Origin: an uncultured Muribaculaceae bacterium
GTDB lineage: Bacteria; Bacteroidota; Bacteroidia; Bacteroidales; Muribaculaceae
Reading direction: 5' to 3'
Assembly: GCA_910579305.1 (NCBI GenBank)
Contig: CAJTTA010000008.1
Span: 1 to 57,982 of the forward strand
DNA length: 57,982 bases
The notes under the pieces are model-generated. The model was not told where the DNA came from and ran no database searches. It saw only the letters and a list, made by a program, of their open reading frames with translations. Made by a program: the position numbers and the translations under genes. Position 1 is the first letter of the stretch; every line of letters starts with the position of its first letter. Positions 1-7,681 of the stretch are shown here, one piece after another.

Positions 1-2
1 AC

Positions 3-41
3 GACTATCTGACCGACATGCTACTTAAAGCAAAATTTTGA
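3..41 (+). CDS. possible C-terminal tail of an upstream gene (partial)
   Basis: Thirteen codons are open from the left edge to a TGA at 39-41, reading DYLTDMLLKAKF. They could be the last residues of a gene that begins outside the window. The other two forward frames stop within the first 27 bases. A promoter for fabD starts about 30 bases further on, which fits a gene end here. The stretch is too short to recognise a family, and the call rests only on position and frame. Confidence 0.3.
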   Translation, partial: DYLTDMLLKAKF

Positions 42-70
42 TGCGGTTGCCCTGATGGATTGTGATTTGA

Positions 71-102
71 TTTGGGTATATCGCAAAAAAGTGCTAACTT
101 TG
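71..102 (+). promoter_or_regulatory. Bacteroidota-type promoter of fabD-asd-lepA
   Basis: TTTG at 71-74, exactly 20 bases, then TAACTTTG at 95-102. This matches the Bacteroidota housekeeping promoter (TTTG, about 20 bases, TAnnTTTG). Transcription should start near 108-110, giving a leader of about 70 bases before fabD at 179. Confidence 0.75.
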
Positions 103-178
103 CGATTTGATAGAAGGGAACAAGGAAGCATTCCGCTTTCCCTCCGAAGATAGAAACAATTTACAATAAGACTGAAAT

Positions 179-1054
179 ATGAAAGCTTATGTATTTCCGG
201 GGCAGGGTGCCCAGTTTGTAGGCATGGGTAAAGACCTCTATGATAACAATGAGAAGGCCCGTGAGCTTTTTGAGAAGGCCAATGAAGTATTGGACTTCCG
301 CATAACCGACCTTATGTTTGCCGGCACAGAGGAAGACCTGCGTCAGACCGCGGTGACCCAGCCCGCCATATTCCTGCATTCCGTGATTCTGGCTCTTACA
401 GATCCCGATTTCAAGCCCGATATGGTGGCAGGCCACAGTCTCGGTGAATTCTCTGCGCTTGTCGCTGCCGGAGCTCTGAGCTTTGAGGAGGGGCTGAAGC
501 TTGTCTCCGCCCGCGCTCACGCCATGCAGAAGGCCTGTGAGCTGCGCCCATCCACTATGGCCGCCGTGCTTGCTCTGCCCGATGAGAAGGTAGAGGCTCT
601 GTGTGCAGAGGTAGATGATGTAGTGGCTCCCGCCAATTACAACTGCCCGGGTCAGGTGGTGATTTCCGGCACCATCGAGGGCATAGACGCAGCCTGCGAG
701 AAGCTGCTTGCAGCCGGTGCCAAGCGTGCGCTCAAGCTCAAGGTGGGAGGCGCCTTCCACTCGCCTCTGATGCAACCTGCACAGGAGGAGCTTGCAGCCG
801 CCATAGAAGCTGCGGAATTCCACACACCTGTATGTCCTGTATACCAGAACGTAGACGGCAAGCCTCACACAGACCCTGCGGAAATCAAGGAAAATCTGCT
901 CAAGCAGCTTACGGCTCCCGTGCGCTGGACTTATGACGTGCAGGCCATGATAGCCGACGGCGCCGATTCCTTTACCGAGCTGGGCCCCGGCAATGTGCTT
1001 CAGGGTCTTGTAAAGAAGATTGACCGCAGTGTGGCCACAGACGGTCGCCAGTAA
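179..1054 (+). CDS. fabD: malonyl CoA-acyl carrier protein transacylase FabD
   Basis: FabD moves the malonyl group from malonyl-CoA to acyl carrier protein, supplying the extender unit for fatty acid synthesis in the cytoplasm. The 291-residue length is typical. The N-terminus has the family motif FPGQGAQ (residues 6-12). The nucleophile elbow GHSLG places the catalytic serine at S87, and the partner histidine is probably H194 in AFHSP. It is the first gene after a canonical promoter, and asd follows after 15 bases, so the two are probably cotranscribed. The ATG at 179 starts directly at the conserved N-terminal strand, so the start is secure. Confidence 0.95.
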   Translation: MKAYVFPGQGAQFVGMGKDLYDNNEKARELFEKANEVLDFRITDLMFAGTEEDLRQTAVTQPAIFLHSVILALTDPDFKPDMVAGHSLGEFSALVAAGALSFEEGLKLVSARAHAMQKACELRPSTMAAVLALPDEKVEALCAEVDDVVAPANYNCPGQVVISGTIEGIDAACEKLLAAGAKRALKLKVGGAFHSPLMQPAQEELAAAIEAAEFHTPVCPVYQNVDGKPHTDPAEIKENLLKQLTAPVRWTYDVQAMIADGADSFTELGPGNVLQGLVKKIDRSVATDGRQ

Positions 1055-1069
1055 ATATCTGCATCAATA

Positions 1070-2098
1070 ATGACTGTAGCGATAGTAGGCGCGAGCGGAG
1101 CCGTAGGCCAGGAGCTTCTCAGGGTGCTCGATGAGCAGAACTTCCCTGTGGATGAGCTGCGGCTTTTCGGCTCCTCGCGCAGCGCGGGACGCAAATATAC
1201 GTTCCGTGGCAAGGAGATAGAGGTGAGGGAGTTGCGCCATGACACTGATGACTTTGCCGGCGTGAACATAGCCTTCACCTCTGCCGGAGCCGGCACAAGC
1301 CGAGAGTATGCAGCCGACATTACGCGCTTCGGAGCCGTGATGATTGACAATTCAAGCGCCTTCCGCATGGAGAGCGATGTGCCGCTGGTAGTGCCCGAAG
1401 TGAATGCCGCCGATGCGCTGGAGCGTCCTCGAGGCATCATAGGCAATCCCAATTGCACTACAATCCAGATGCTGGTGGCGCTTGCTCCGATCAATAAGCT
1501 TAGCCGGATTACGCGTGTGCACGTGGCCACTTATCAGGCCGCGAGCGGAGCCGGAGCTGCTGCTATGGACGAACTTGTGGTGCAGACGCGCCAGGTGCTC
1601 GGCGGAGAGACTCCCACAGTGGAGAAGTTCTCAGCTCAGCTTGCATTCAATCTTATCCCTCAGGTAGATGTCTTTACCGACAACGACTACACGAAAGAGG
1701 AGATGAAGATGTATCACGAGACACGCAAGATCATGCATGACCCTGACATAATGGTGTCGGCCACATGTGTGCGTGTGCCAGTGATGCGCTCTCACAGCGA
1801 GGCCATATGGGTGGAGACACAGGAGCATCTGGAGCTTGACCGCGTGCGTGAGGCTCTTGAGCAGGCCCCGGGCCTTGTGGTGATGGATGACCCGGCCTCA
1901 AGGCTCTATCCCATGCCGCTCGACAAAGGTGGCACCGACCCGGTGTATCTGGGGCGTCTGCGGGCTGATATATCCAATCCACGCGGCCTCGCCTTCTGGA
2001 TTGTGGGAGACCAGATCAAGAAGGGCGCGGCACTTAATGCCGTGCAGATAGCCCGATGGCTGATCAACAATGACCCCAAGTTTTCACATAACAAGTAA
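1070..2098 (+). CDS. asd: aspartate-semialdehyde dehydrogenase
   Basis: This enzyme reduces aspartyl phosphate to aspartate semialdehyde with NADPH, the branch-point step towards diaminopimelate/lysine, threonine and methionine. The protein has 342 residues. It has an N-terminal nucleotide-binding glycine motif (GASGAVG, residues 7-13) and the active-site cysteine C129 within NPNCT. The stop codon overlaps the lepA start (TAATG at 2096-2100), so translation of the two is probably coupled. Three further genes of the same route, lysC, dapF and dapL, lie near 34.6-39.5 kb rather than next to it. Confidence 0.95.
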   Translation: MTVAIVGASGAVGQELLRVLDEQNFPVDELRLFGSSRSAGRKYTFRGKEIEVRELRHDTDDFAGVNIAFTSAGAGTSREYAADITRFGAVMIDNSSAFRMESDVPLVVPEVNAADALERPRGIIGNPNCTTIQMLVALAPINKLSRITRVHVATYQAASGAGAAAMDELVVQTRQVLGGETPTVEKFSAQLAFNLIPQVDVFTDNDYTKEEMKMYHETRKIMHDPDIMVSATCVRVPVMRSHSEAIWVETQEHLELDRVREALEQAPGLVVMDDPASRLYPMPLDKGGTDPVYLGRLRADISNPRGLAFWIVGDQIKKGAALNAVQIARWLINNDPKFSHNK

Positions 2099-3885
2099 TG
2101 AAGACAATACGCAACTTCTGCATAATAGCCCATATAGACCATGGCAAGAGCACTCTTGCCGACCGCCTGCTTGAATACACCAACACTGTGGCCGCCAAGG
2201 ATATGGAGGCACAGGTGCTCGATGACATGGATCTTGAGCGAGAGCGTGGCATCACCATAAAGAGCCATGCCATACAGATGGATTATGTGCGGGAGGGCAA
2301 ACATTATACCCTGAATCTCATTGACACTCCGGGGCATGTGGATTTTTCCTACGAAGTGTCACGCTCCATCGCAGCCTGCGAGGGAGCTCTGCTCATAGTG
2401 GATGCATCCCAGGGAATTCAGGCCCAGACCATCTCAAATCTCTATATGGCCATAGACAATGACCTGGAGATAATTCCCGTGATAAATAAGTGCGACCTTG
2501 ACAGCGCCAATCCTGAAGAGGTGGAGGATCAGATAATCGATCTGCTTGGCTGCGATCGCTCGGAGATAATACGCGCTTCGGGCAAGACGGGCATGGGCAT
2601 TCCCGATATACTGAGTGCGATAGTGGAGCGAGTGCCGGCGCCTGCCGGCGATCCGCAGGCCCCGCTGCAGGCTCTGATATTTGACTCGGTGTTTAATCCT
2701 TTCCGCGGCATAATCGCCTATTTCAAGATTGTCAACGGAAGCATAAGCACCGGCGATTTCGTGAAGTTTGTAGCTACGGGCAAGGAGTATCATGCCGATG
2801 AAATAGGGGTGCTCAAGCTTGAGATGCAGCCGACGCGAGAGCTTTCGGCAGGCAATGTGGGCTACATCATTTCCGGCATCAAGACCAGCAAAGAGGTGAA
2901 AGTGGGTGACACCATCACCCATGTGGCGCGTCCCTGCGAGGCTGCCATCGACGGATTCGAGGAGGTCAAGCCCATGGTCTTTGCCGGAGTCTACCCTATA
3001 GAGACAGAGGACTTCGAGAATCTGCGGGCATCGCTTGAAAAGTTGCAGCTCAACGATGCTTCTCTCACCTTCTCTCCCGAATCTTCGGCCGCCCTTGGAT
3101 TCGGCTTCCGTTGCGGCTTCCTGGGGCTGCTGCACATGGAGATCGTGCAGGAGAGACTTGGCAGAGAGTTTGACATGGACGTCATCACCACGGTGCCCAA
3201 CGTATCTTACCGCGTGTATGACAAGAAAGGGCATATGACAGAGGTGCATAATCCCTCGGGATTGCCCGAGGCCACCCTCATCGATCACATTGAGGAGCCT
3301 TACATAAGAGCTTCGATTATCACTCAGGCCGATTTCATAGGCCCGATCATGACTCTTTGCCTGAGCAAGCGCGGAGAGCTTGTGAAGCAGGAGTATATAT
3401 CGGGCGGACGCCTGGAACTTACTTTCGACATGCCTCTTGGAGAGATCGTGATAGATTTCTATGACAAGCTCAAGTCTATCTCCAAGGGCTATGCCTCATT
3501 TGACTATCATCTCAACGGCTTCAGGGAGAGCAAGCTCATTAAGCTTGATGTGCTGCTTAACGGGGAGAGCGTTGACGCCCTCTCTACGCTCACTCACTTT
3601 GACAATGCAGTGCGCTTCGGTCGCCGCATGTGTGAGAAGCTGAAAGAACTGATACCGAGGCAACAGTTTGACATAGCTATCCAGGCTGCGATAGGAGCCA
3701 AGATCATAGCGCGAGAGACAGTGAAGGCAGTGCGCAAGGATGTGACAGCCAAGTGTTATGGCGGCGATATTTCGCGCAAGCGCAAGCTGCTTGAAAAGCA
3801 GAAGGCAGGCAAGAAGCGCATGAAGCAGATAGGCAGTGTGGAAGTGCCGCAGAAGGCTTTCCTGGCTGTCCTCAAGCTTGACTGA
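2098..3885 (+). CDS. lepA: elongation factor 4 (LepA), ribosome back-translocation GTPase
   Basis: LepA is a translational GTPase that binds ribosomes and acts on stalled or mistranslocated complexes. The 595-residue length is normal. The G1 motif AHIDHGKST starts at residue 11, followed by the G3 element DTPGH and the G4 element NKCD. The C-terminus ends in the basic LepA-specific domain (RKRKLLEKQK region). The ATG at 2098 overlaps the asd stop by one base and lies just ahead of the conserved N-terminal IRNFCIIAH. A 42-base gap without a clear promoter or terminator separates it from glnS. Confidence 0.96.
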   Translation: MKTIRNFCIIAHIDHGKSTLADRLLEYTNTVAAKDMEAQVLDDMDLERERGITIKSHAIQMDYVREGKHYTLNLIDTPGHVDFSYEVSRSIAACEGALLIVDASQGIQAQTISNLYMAIDNDLEIIPVINKCDLDSANPEEVEDQIIDLLGCDRSEIIRASGKTGMGIPDILSAIVERVPAPAGDPQAPLQALIFDSVFNPFRGIIAYFKIVNGSISTGDFVKFVATGKEYHADEIGVLKLEMQPTRELSAGNVGYIISGIKTSKEVKVGDTITHVARPCEAAIDGFEEVKPMVFAGVYPIETEDFENLRASLEKLQLNDASLTFSPESSAALGFGFRCGFLGLLHMEIVQERLGREFDMDVITTVPNVSYRVYDKKGHMTEVHNPSGLPEATLIDHIEEPYIRASIITQADFIGPIMTLCLSKRGELVKQEYISGGRLELTFDMPLGEIVIDFYDKLKSISKGYASFDYHLNGFRESKLIKLDVLLNGESVDALSTLTHFDNAVRFGRRMCEKLKELIPRQQFDIAIQAAIGAKIIARETVKAVRKDVTAKCYGGDISRKRKLLEKQKAGKKRMKQIGSVEVPQKAFLAVLKLD

Positions 3886-3927
3886 CGCTATTATTCAACT
3901 CAAATATAACATTCGATTTTCTCAATC

Positions 3928-5637
3928 ATGGATATACCAGCAACCGATAATATGACTCAGGGCCAGGAAGGCCAGGGCCTCAATTTTGTAGAACAGTTGA
4001 TAAAGGAAGACCTGGAGGCGGGTAAGAACGGGGGACGCCTGAACACGCGTTTTCCGCCTGAGCCTAACGGTTATCTTCACATAGGTCATGCCAAGGCCAT
4101 CATCATGGACTTCGGCGCTGCCGAAAAGTTTGGCGGCACATGCAATCTGCGCTTCGACGACACGAATCCGCAGAAGGAGGATACGGAGTATGTCGATGCC
4201 ATCATGCGTGACATACACTGGTTGGGTTATGACTGGGAGGATCGCCTGTATTACGCGTCAGATTATTTTCCGAAGCTCTATGCTCTTGCCGAGCGCATGA
4301 TCCGGGAGGGCAAGGCTTACGTGGATGAGCAGACTTCCGAGCAGATAGCGGCGCAGAAAGGAACGCCTACAGTGCCGGGCACTCCGAGTCCCTTCCGCGA
4401 TCGTCCTGTGGAGGAGAATCTCGATCTGTTCCGCCGCATGAATGCCGGCGAGTTTCCCGACGGCGCCATGGTGCTGCGAGCCAAGATCGATATGGCGAGC
4501 GACAACATGCACTTCCGTGACCCGATAATGTATCGCATAATACATACGCCCCACTGGCGCACGGGAGATACCTGGAAAGTGTATCCCATGTATGATTTCG
4601 CACATGGTCAGAGCGATTACTTCGAGGGGGTGACTCACTCGATATGCACGCTGGAGTTTGTGCCCCACCGTCCGCTCTATGAGAAATTTGTCTCCGAGCT
4701 TGCCGATGAGAGCTATTGTCCGCGCCAGATAGAGTTCAACCGTCTTAATCTCACTTACACCGTGATGAGTAAGCGCAAGCTGCTTCAGCTTGTCAACGAG
4801 GGATTGGTGAACGGATGGGACGATCCCCGCATGCCCACACTGTGCGGTTTGCGCCGCAGGGGCTATACGCCTGCCTCGATAAAGGATTTTGTGGGCAGGA
4901 TAGGCTACACCAAGTATGAGGCGCTGAATCATATAGAACTGCTGGAGCATTCTGTGAGAGAGGATCTCAACGCTCATGCCACACGTGTGAGTGCTGTGGT
5001 AAACCCTGTGAAGCTCGTGCTCACCAATTATCCCGAGGGAGAGACCGAGACTATGCTCATGGATTCCAATCCGGAAGATCCCACGGCAGGAACGCACGAG
5101 ATGCCTTTCTCACGCGAGCTGTGGATAGAGCGTGAGGACTTCATGGAGAATCCTCCCAAGAAGTTCTTCCGCCTGTCGCCCGACAAGGAGGTGCGCCTCA
5201 AAGGAGCCTACATAATAAAATGTACTGGCGTTAAGAAGGATGCAGAGGGCAATATCGAAGAGATATATGCCACCTGCGACATGGATAGCCGCTCCGGACT
5301 GCCGGGAGCCGACCGCAAGGTGAAGGGAACTCTTCACTGGGTGAGCGCGCCCACGGCCGTCGATGTGGAAGTGAGGGATTATGACCGTCTCTTCGCTGTG
5401 GAGAATCCTGCTGTGGAAGAGGGCGATTTCCGCGATCTTCTCAATCCGGATTCCCTTAAGGTGCGTCAGGGTGTGAAAGTCGAGCCTTGGCTGGCAGAGA
5501 GAGCCAAGGGTGGAGAGCATTATCAGTTCCAGCGCCTCGGGTACTACACTGTGGATCCCGACAGTGAGGAGGGGCATCTCGTGTTCAATAAGACTATCGG
5601 TCTTAAGGATACCTGGGGCAAGCAGGTAAAGAAGTGA
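3928..5637 (+). CDS. glnS: glutaminyl-tRNA synthetase
   Basis: GlnRS charges tRNA-Gln with glutamine. It is a class I synthetase, and the signature sequences are visible: HIGH at residues 51-54 within PPEPNGYLHIGH, and the KMSKS-equivalent VMSKR around residues 279-283. The 569-residue length and the C-terminal anticodon-binding beta-barrels match the standard enzyme. Its presence means this organism charges Gln-tRNA directly, so an amidotransferase route is not essential for glutamine. The stop is one base before the start of the HAD phosphatase gene, indicating one transcript. Confidence 0.96.
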   Translation: MDIPATDNMTQGQEGQGLNFVEQLIKEDLEAGKNGGRLNTRFPPEPNGYLHIGHAKAIIMDFGAAEKFGGTCNLRFDDTNPQKEDTEYVDAIMRDIHWLGYDWEDRLYYASDYFPKLYALAERMIREGKAYVDEQTSEQIAAQKGTPTVPGTPSPFRDRPVEENLDLFRRMNAGEFPDGAMVLRAKIDMASDNMHFRDPIMYRIIHTPHWRTGDTWKVYPMYDFAHGQSDYFEGVTHSICTLEFVPHRPLYEKFVSELADESYCPRQIEFNRLNLTYTVMSKRKLLQLVNEGLVNGWDDPRMPTLCGLRRRGYTPASIKDFVGRIGYTKYEALNHIELLEHSVREDLNAHATRVSAVVNPVKLVLTNYPEGETETMLMDSNPEDPTAGTHEMPFSRELWIEREDFMENPPKKFFRLSPDKEVRLKGAYIIKCTGVKKDAEGNIEEIYATCDMDSRSGLPGADRKVKGTLHWVSAPTAVDVEVRDYDRLFAVENPAVEEGDFRDLLNPDSLKVRQGVKVEPWLAERAKGGEHYQFQRLGYYTVDPDSEEGHLVFNKTIGLKDTWGKQVKK

Positions 5638-5638
5638 G

Positions 5639-6280
5639 ATGAAGGCAGGATTTCTGTTTGATCTTGACGGAGTGCTTATCGACTCCGAGCGCCGCTATAC
5701 CCGCATCTGGGCCGACATAGAGCATGACTTCCCTACGGGAGTGGATGATTTCCCACGCGTGATAAAGGGAATGACGCTTAATGATATTCTCGACCGCTAT
5801 TTCCCCTCGCAGGAGGTGAGAAAAGCGGTGGAGAGGCGCTGTCTTGAGGCCGAGAGAGAACTTAGATTCGGATATATGCCCGGAGCCTGCGAGTTGCTTG
5901 AAACGCTACATGACAGGGGTGTGCCAGTGGCACTTGTCACGAGTTCTGACGGGCAGAAGATGCGGGTGTTGCGGGCAGCTCTTCCTGGATTTGTCGAAAG
6001 CTTTACCGCTGTAGTGGACGGCGACATGGTGAGCCGCGGCAAGCCTGACCCTGAGCCCTATCTCACAGGGGCGCGACTCATCGGAGTGCCGATTGAGCGT
6101 TGTGTAGTGGTGGAGGATGCCGTGAACGGACTGAAGGCGGGACTTGCGAGCGGTGCCTACGTCGTGGGCATGACCGACACACTTGGCCGTGCGGCTGTGG
6201 AGCCATACGCACATGAAGTGCATGACTCTCTTGAGGAGCTGGATGCCGACAGGCTATTGGCTGTTCTTGAAGCGCGCTGA
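5639..6280 (+). CDS. HAD-superfamily phosphatase (beta-phosphoglucomutase-like)
   Basis: This is a 213-residue HAD hydrolase. Motif I is DLDGV, with the nucleophile D8 and acid/base D10. Motif II is the TSS of VTSSDG, motif III is the lysine of GKPDP, and motif IV is VVEDAVNG. A helical cap lies between motifs I and II, as in beta-phosphoglucomutase and small-metabolite phosphatases. The substrate cannot be read from sequence. The gene begins one base after glnS and sits 17 bases before rarA, so it is in the middle of an operon. That context gives no clear functional hint. Confidence 0.85.
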   Translation: MKAGFLFDLDGVLIDSERRYTRIWADIEHDFPTGVDDFPRVIKGMTLNDILDRYFPSQEVRKAVERRCLEAERELRFGYMPGACELLETLHDRGVPVALVTSSDGQKMRVLRAALPGFVESFTAVVDGDMVSRGKPDPEPYLTGARLIGVPIERCVVVEDAVNGLKAGLASGAYVVGMTDTLGRAAVEPYAHEVHDSLEELDADRLLAVLEAR

Positions 6281-6297
6281 CAGCGTAGGAAGGAATT

Positions 6298-7587
6298 ATG
6301 TCGCAGGATTTCTCTTCACGCATTCCCCTGGCCGAGCGCCTGAGACCGGCCTCGCTGGAGGATTACATAGGGCAGCGTCACCTGGTGGGTGACGGTGCCG
6401 TGATACGCCGCATGATAGAGAGCGGCAAGGTCAATTCATTCATACTCTGGGGGCCTCCCGGTGTGGGCAAGACCACGCTGGCGCGCATAGTGGCGCGACA
6501 GACAGAAGTGCCGTTTCACACGCTTTCGGCCGTGAGCAGCGGCGTGAAGGATGTGAGGGAGGTATTGCAGCAATGCAGGGCCGAGAGCCGAAGCCTCTTC
6601 TCCAAAGGGAGGCCCATACTCTTTATCGATGAGATACACCGCTTCAACAAGAGTCAGCAGGACTCGCTGCTTGGTGCCGTGGAGGAGGGTGTGGTGACTC
6701 TTATAGGAGCCACGACGGAAAATCCGTCATTTGAGGTGATACGTCCGCTGCTTTCACGTTCTCAGGTGTATGTGCTCAAGCCCCTGGAGCGTGACGACCT
6801 GGAGGTGCTGCTCTCTCGGGCGCTGGCTGCCGACAAGGTGCTTGCTGCGCGTGAGGTGCGTGTGGAGGGAAAGGATGCCTTGTTCCGATACTCGGGAGGA
6901 GATGCCCGTAAATTGCTGAATATTCTGGATCTGTTGGAGCAGAGCACACCCGAGGGGGAGCCTGTGGTGATCAGCGACAAGACTGTGACGGAGAGCCTGC
7001 AGCAGAATCCTGCGGCTTATGATCATGGCGGGGAGCTGCATTACGACATTATTTCTGCATTTATAAAGAGCATACGCGGCTCCGACCCTCAGGCGGCCGT
7101 ATACTGGCTTGCAAGGATGGTGGCCGGAGGAGAAGACCCCAAGTTTATTGCCCGCCGGCTGGTGATCCTTGCAGCAGAGGACATAGGGCTGGCCAATCCC
7201 AATGCGTTGCTTCTGGCCAATGCCACGTTTGATGCTCTGTCAAAAATAGGTTGGCCCGAGGGACGTATAATCCTCTCGGAGTGTGCCGTGTATCTTGCCA
7301 CATCTGCCAAGAGTAACTCGGCCTATAAGGCCATAGACGCGGCATTGGCAGAGGTGGGAAGGAGCGGCGACCTGCCTGTGCCCCTGCATCTTCGCAATGC
7401 ACCCACGGCTCTTATGAAGGAACTGGGGTATCATGAGGGCTATCTGTATCCGCATGATTATGCCGGGCATCACGTGGCCCAGCAGTATCTGCCTGACGGC
7501 TTGCAGGGCGCAAGATTCTGGACACCGGCCGATAATCCTGCCGAGGCCCGCATGTGGCGCATGGCGCAGGATGGTGAATCGCAGTGA
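6298..7587 (+). CDS. rarA: replication-associated recombination protein RarA (MgsA), AAA+ ATPase
   Basis: RarA is an AAA+ ATPase related to clamp loaders that acts at stalled replication forks. The Walker A motif GPPGVGKTT is at residues 52-60, and the Walker B motif LFIDEIHRF has its acidic pair at D111/E112. The 429-residue length and the C-terminal oligomerisation region (AEDIGLANP, then LPVPLHLRNAPT) are those of the family. The gene is last in the glnS-HAD-rarA run and is followed by a strong hairpin shared with the converging peptidase gene. Confidence 0.95.
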   Translation: MSQDFSSRIPLAERLRPASLEDYIGQRHLVGDGAVIRRMIESGKVNSFILWGPPGVGKTTLARIVARQTEVPFHTLSAVSSGVKDVREVLQQCRAESRSLFSKGRPILFIDEIHRFNKSQQDSLLGAVEEGVVTLIGATTENPSFEVIRPLLSRSQVYVLKPLERDDLEVLLSRALAADKVLAAREVRVEGKDALFRYSGGDARKLLNILDLLEQSTPEGEPVVISDKTVTESLQQNPAAYDHGGELHYDIISAFIKSIRGSDPQAAVYWLARMVAGGEDPKFIARRLVILAAEDIGLANPNALLLANATFDALSKIGWPEGRIILSECAVYLATSAKSNSAYKAIDAALAEVGRSGDLPVPLHLRNAPTALMKELGYHEGYLYPHDYAGHHVAQQYLPDGLQGARFWTPADNPAEARMWRMAQDGESQ

Positions 7588-7614
7588 TGATGATCACGCC
7601 ACAATATAGCAATA

Positions 7615-7659
7615 CCCCCCACAAGGCATAGCGGCATAGCCGACAAATCTTGTGGGGGG
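7615..7659. terminator. bidirectional terminator between rarA and the S9 peptidase
   Basis: CCCCCCACAAG at 7615-7625 pairs perfectly with CTTGTGGGGGG at 7649-7659, leaving a 23-base loop. A short T-rich stretch (ATTTTG) follows on the plus strand. It lies between two convergent genes and probably ends both transcripts. Confidence 0.7.
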
Positions 7660-7681
7660 GATTTTGTATGGTATCTATTTG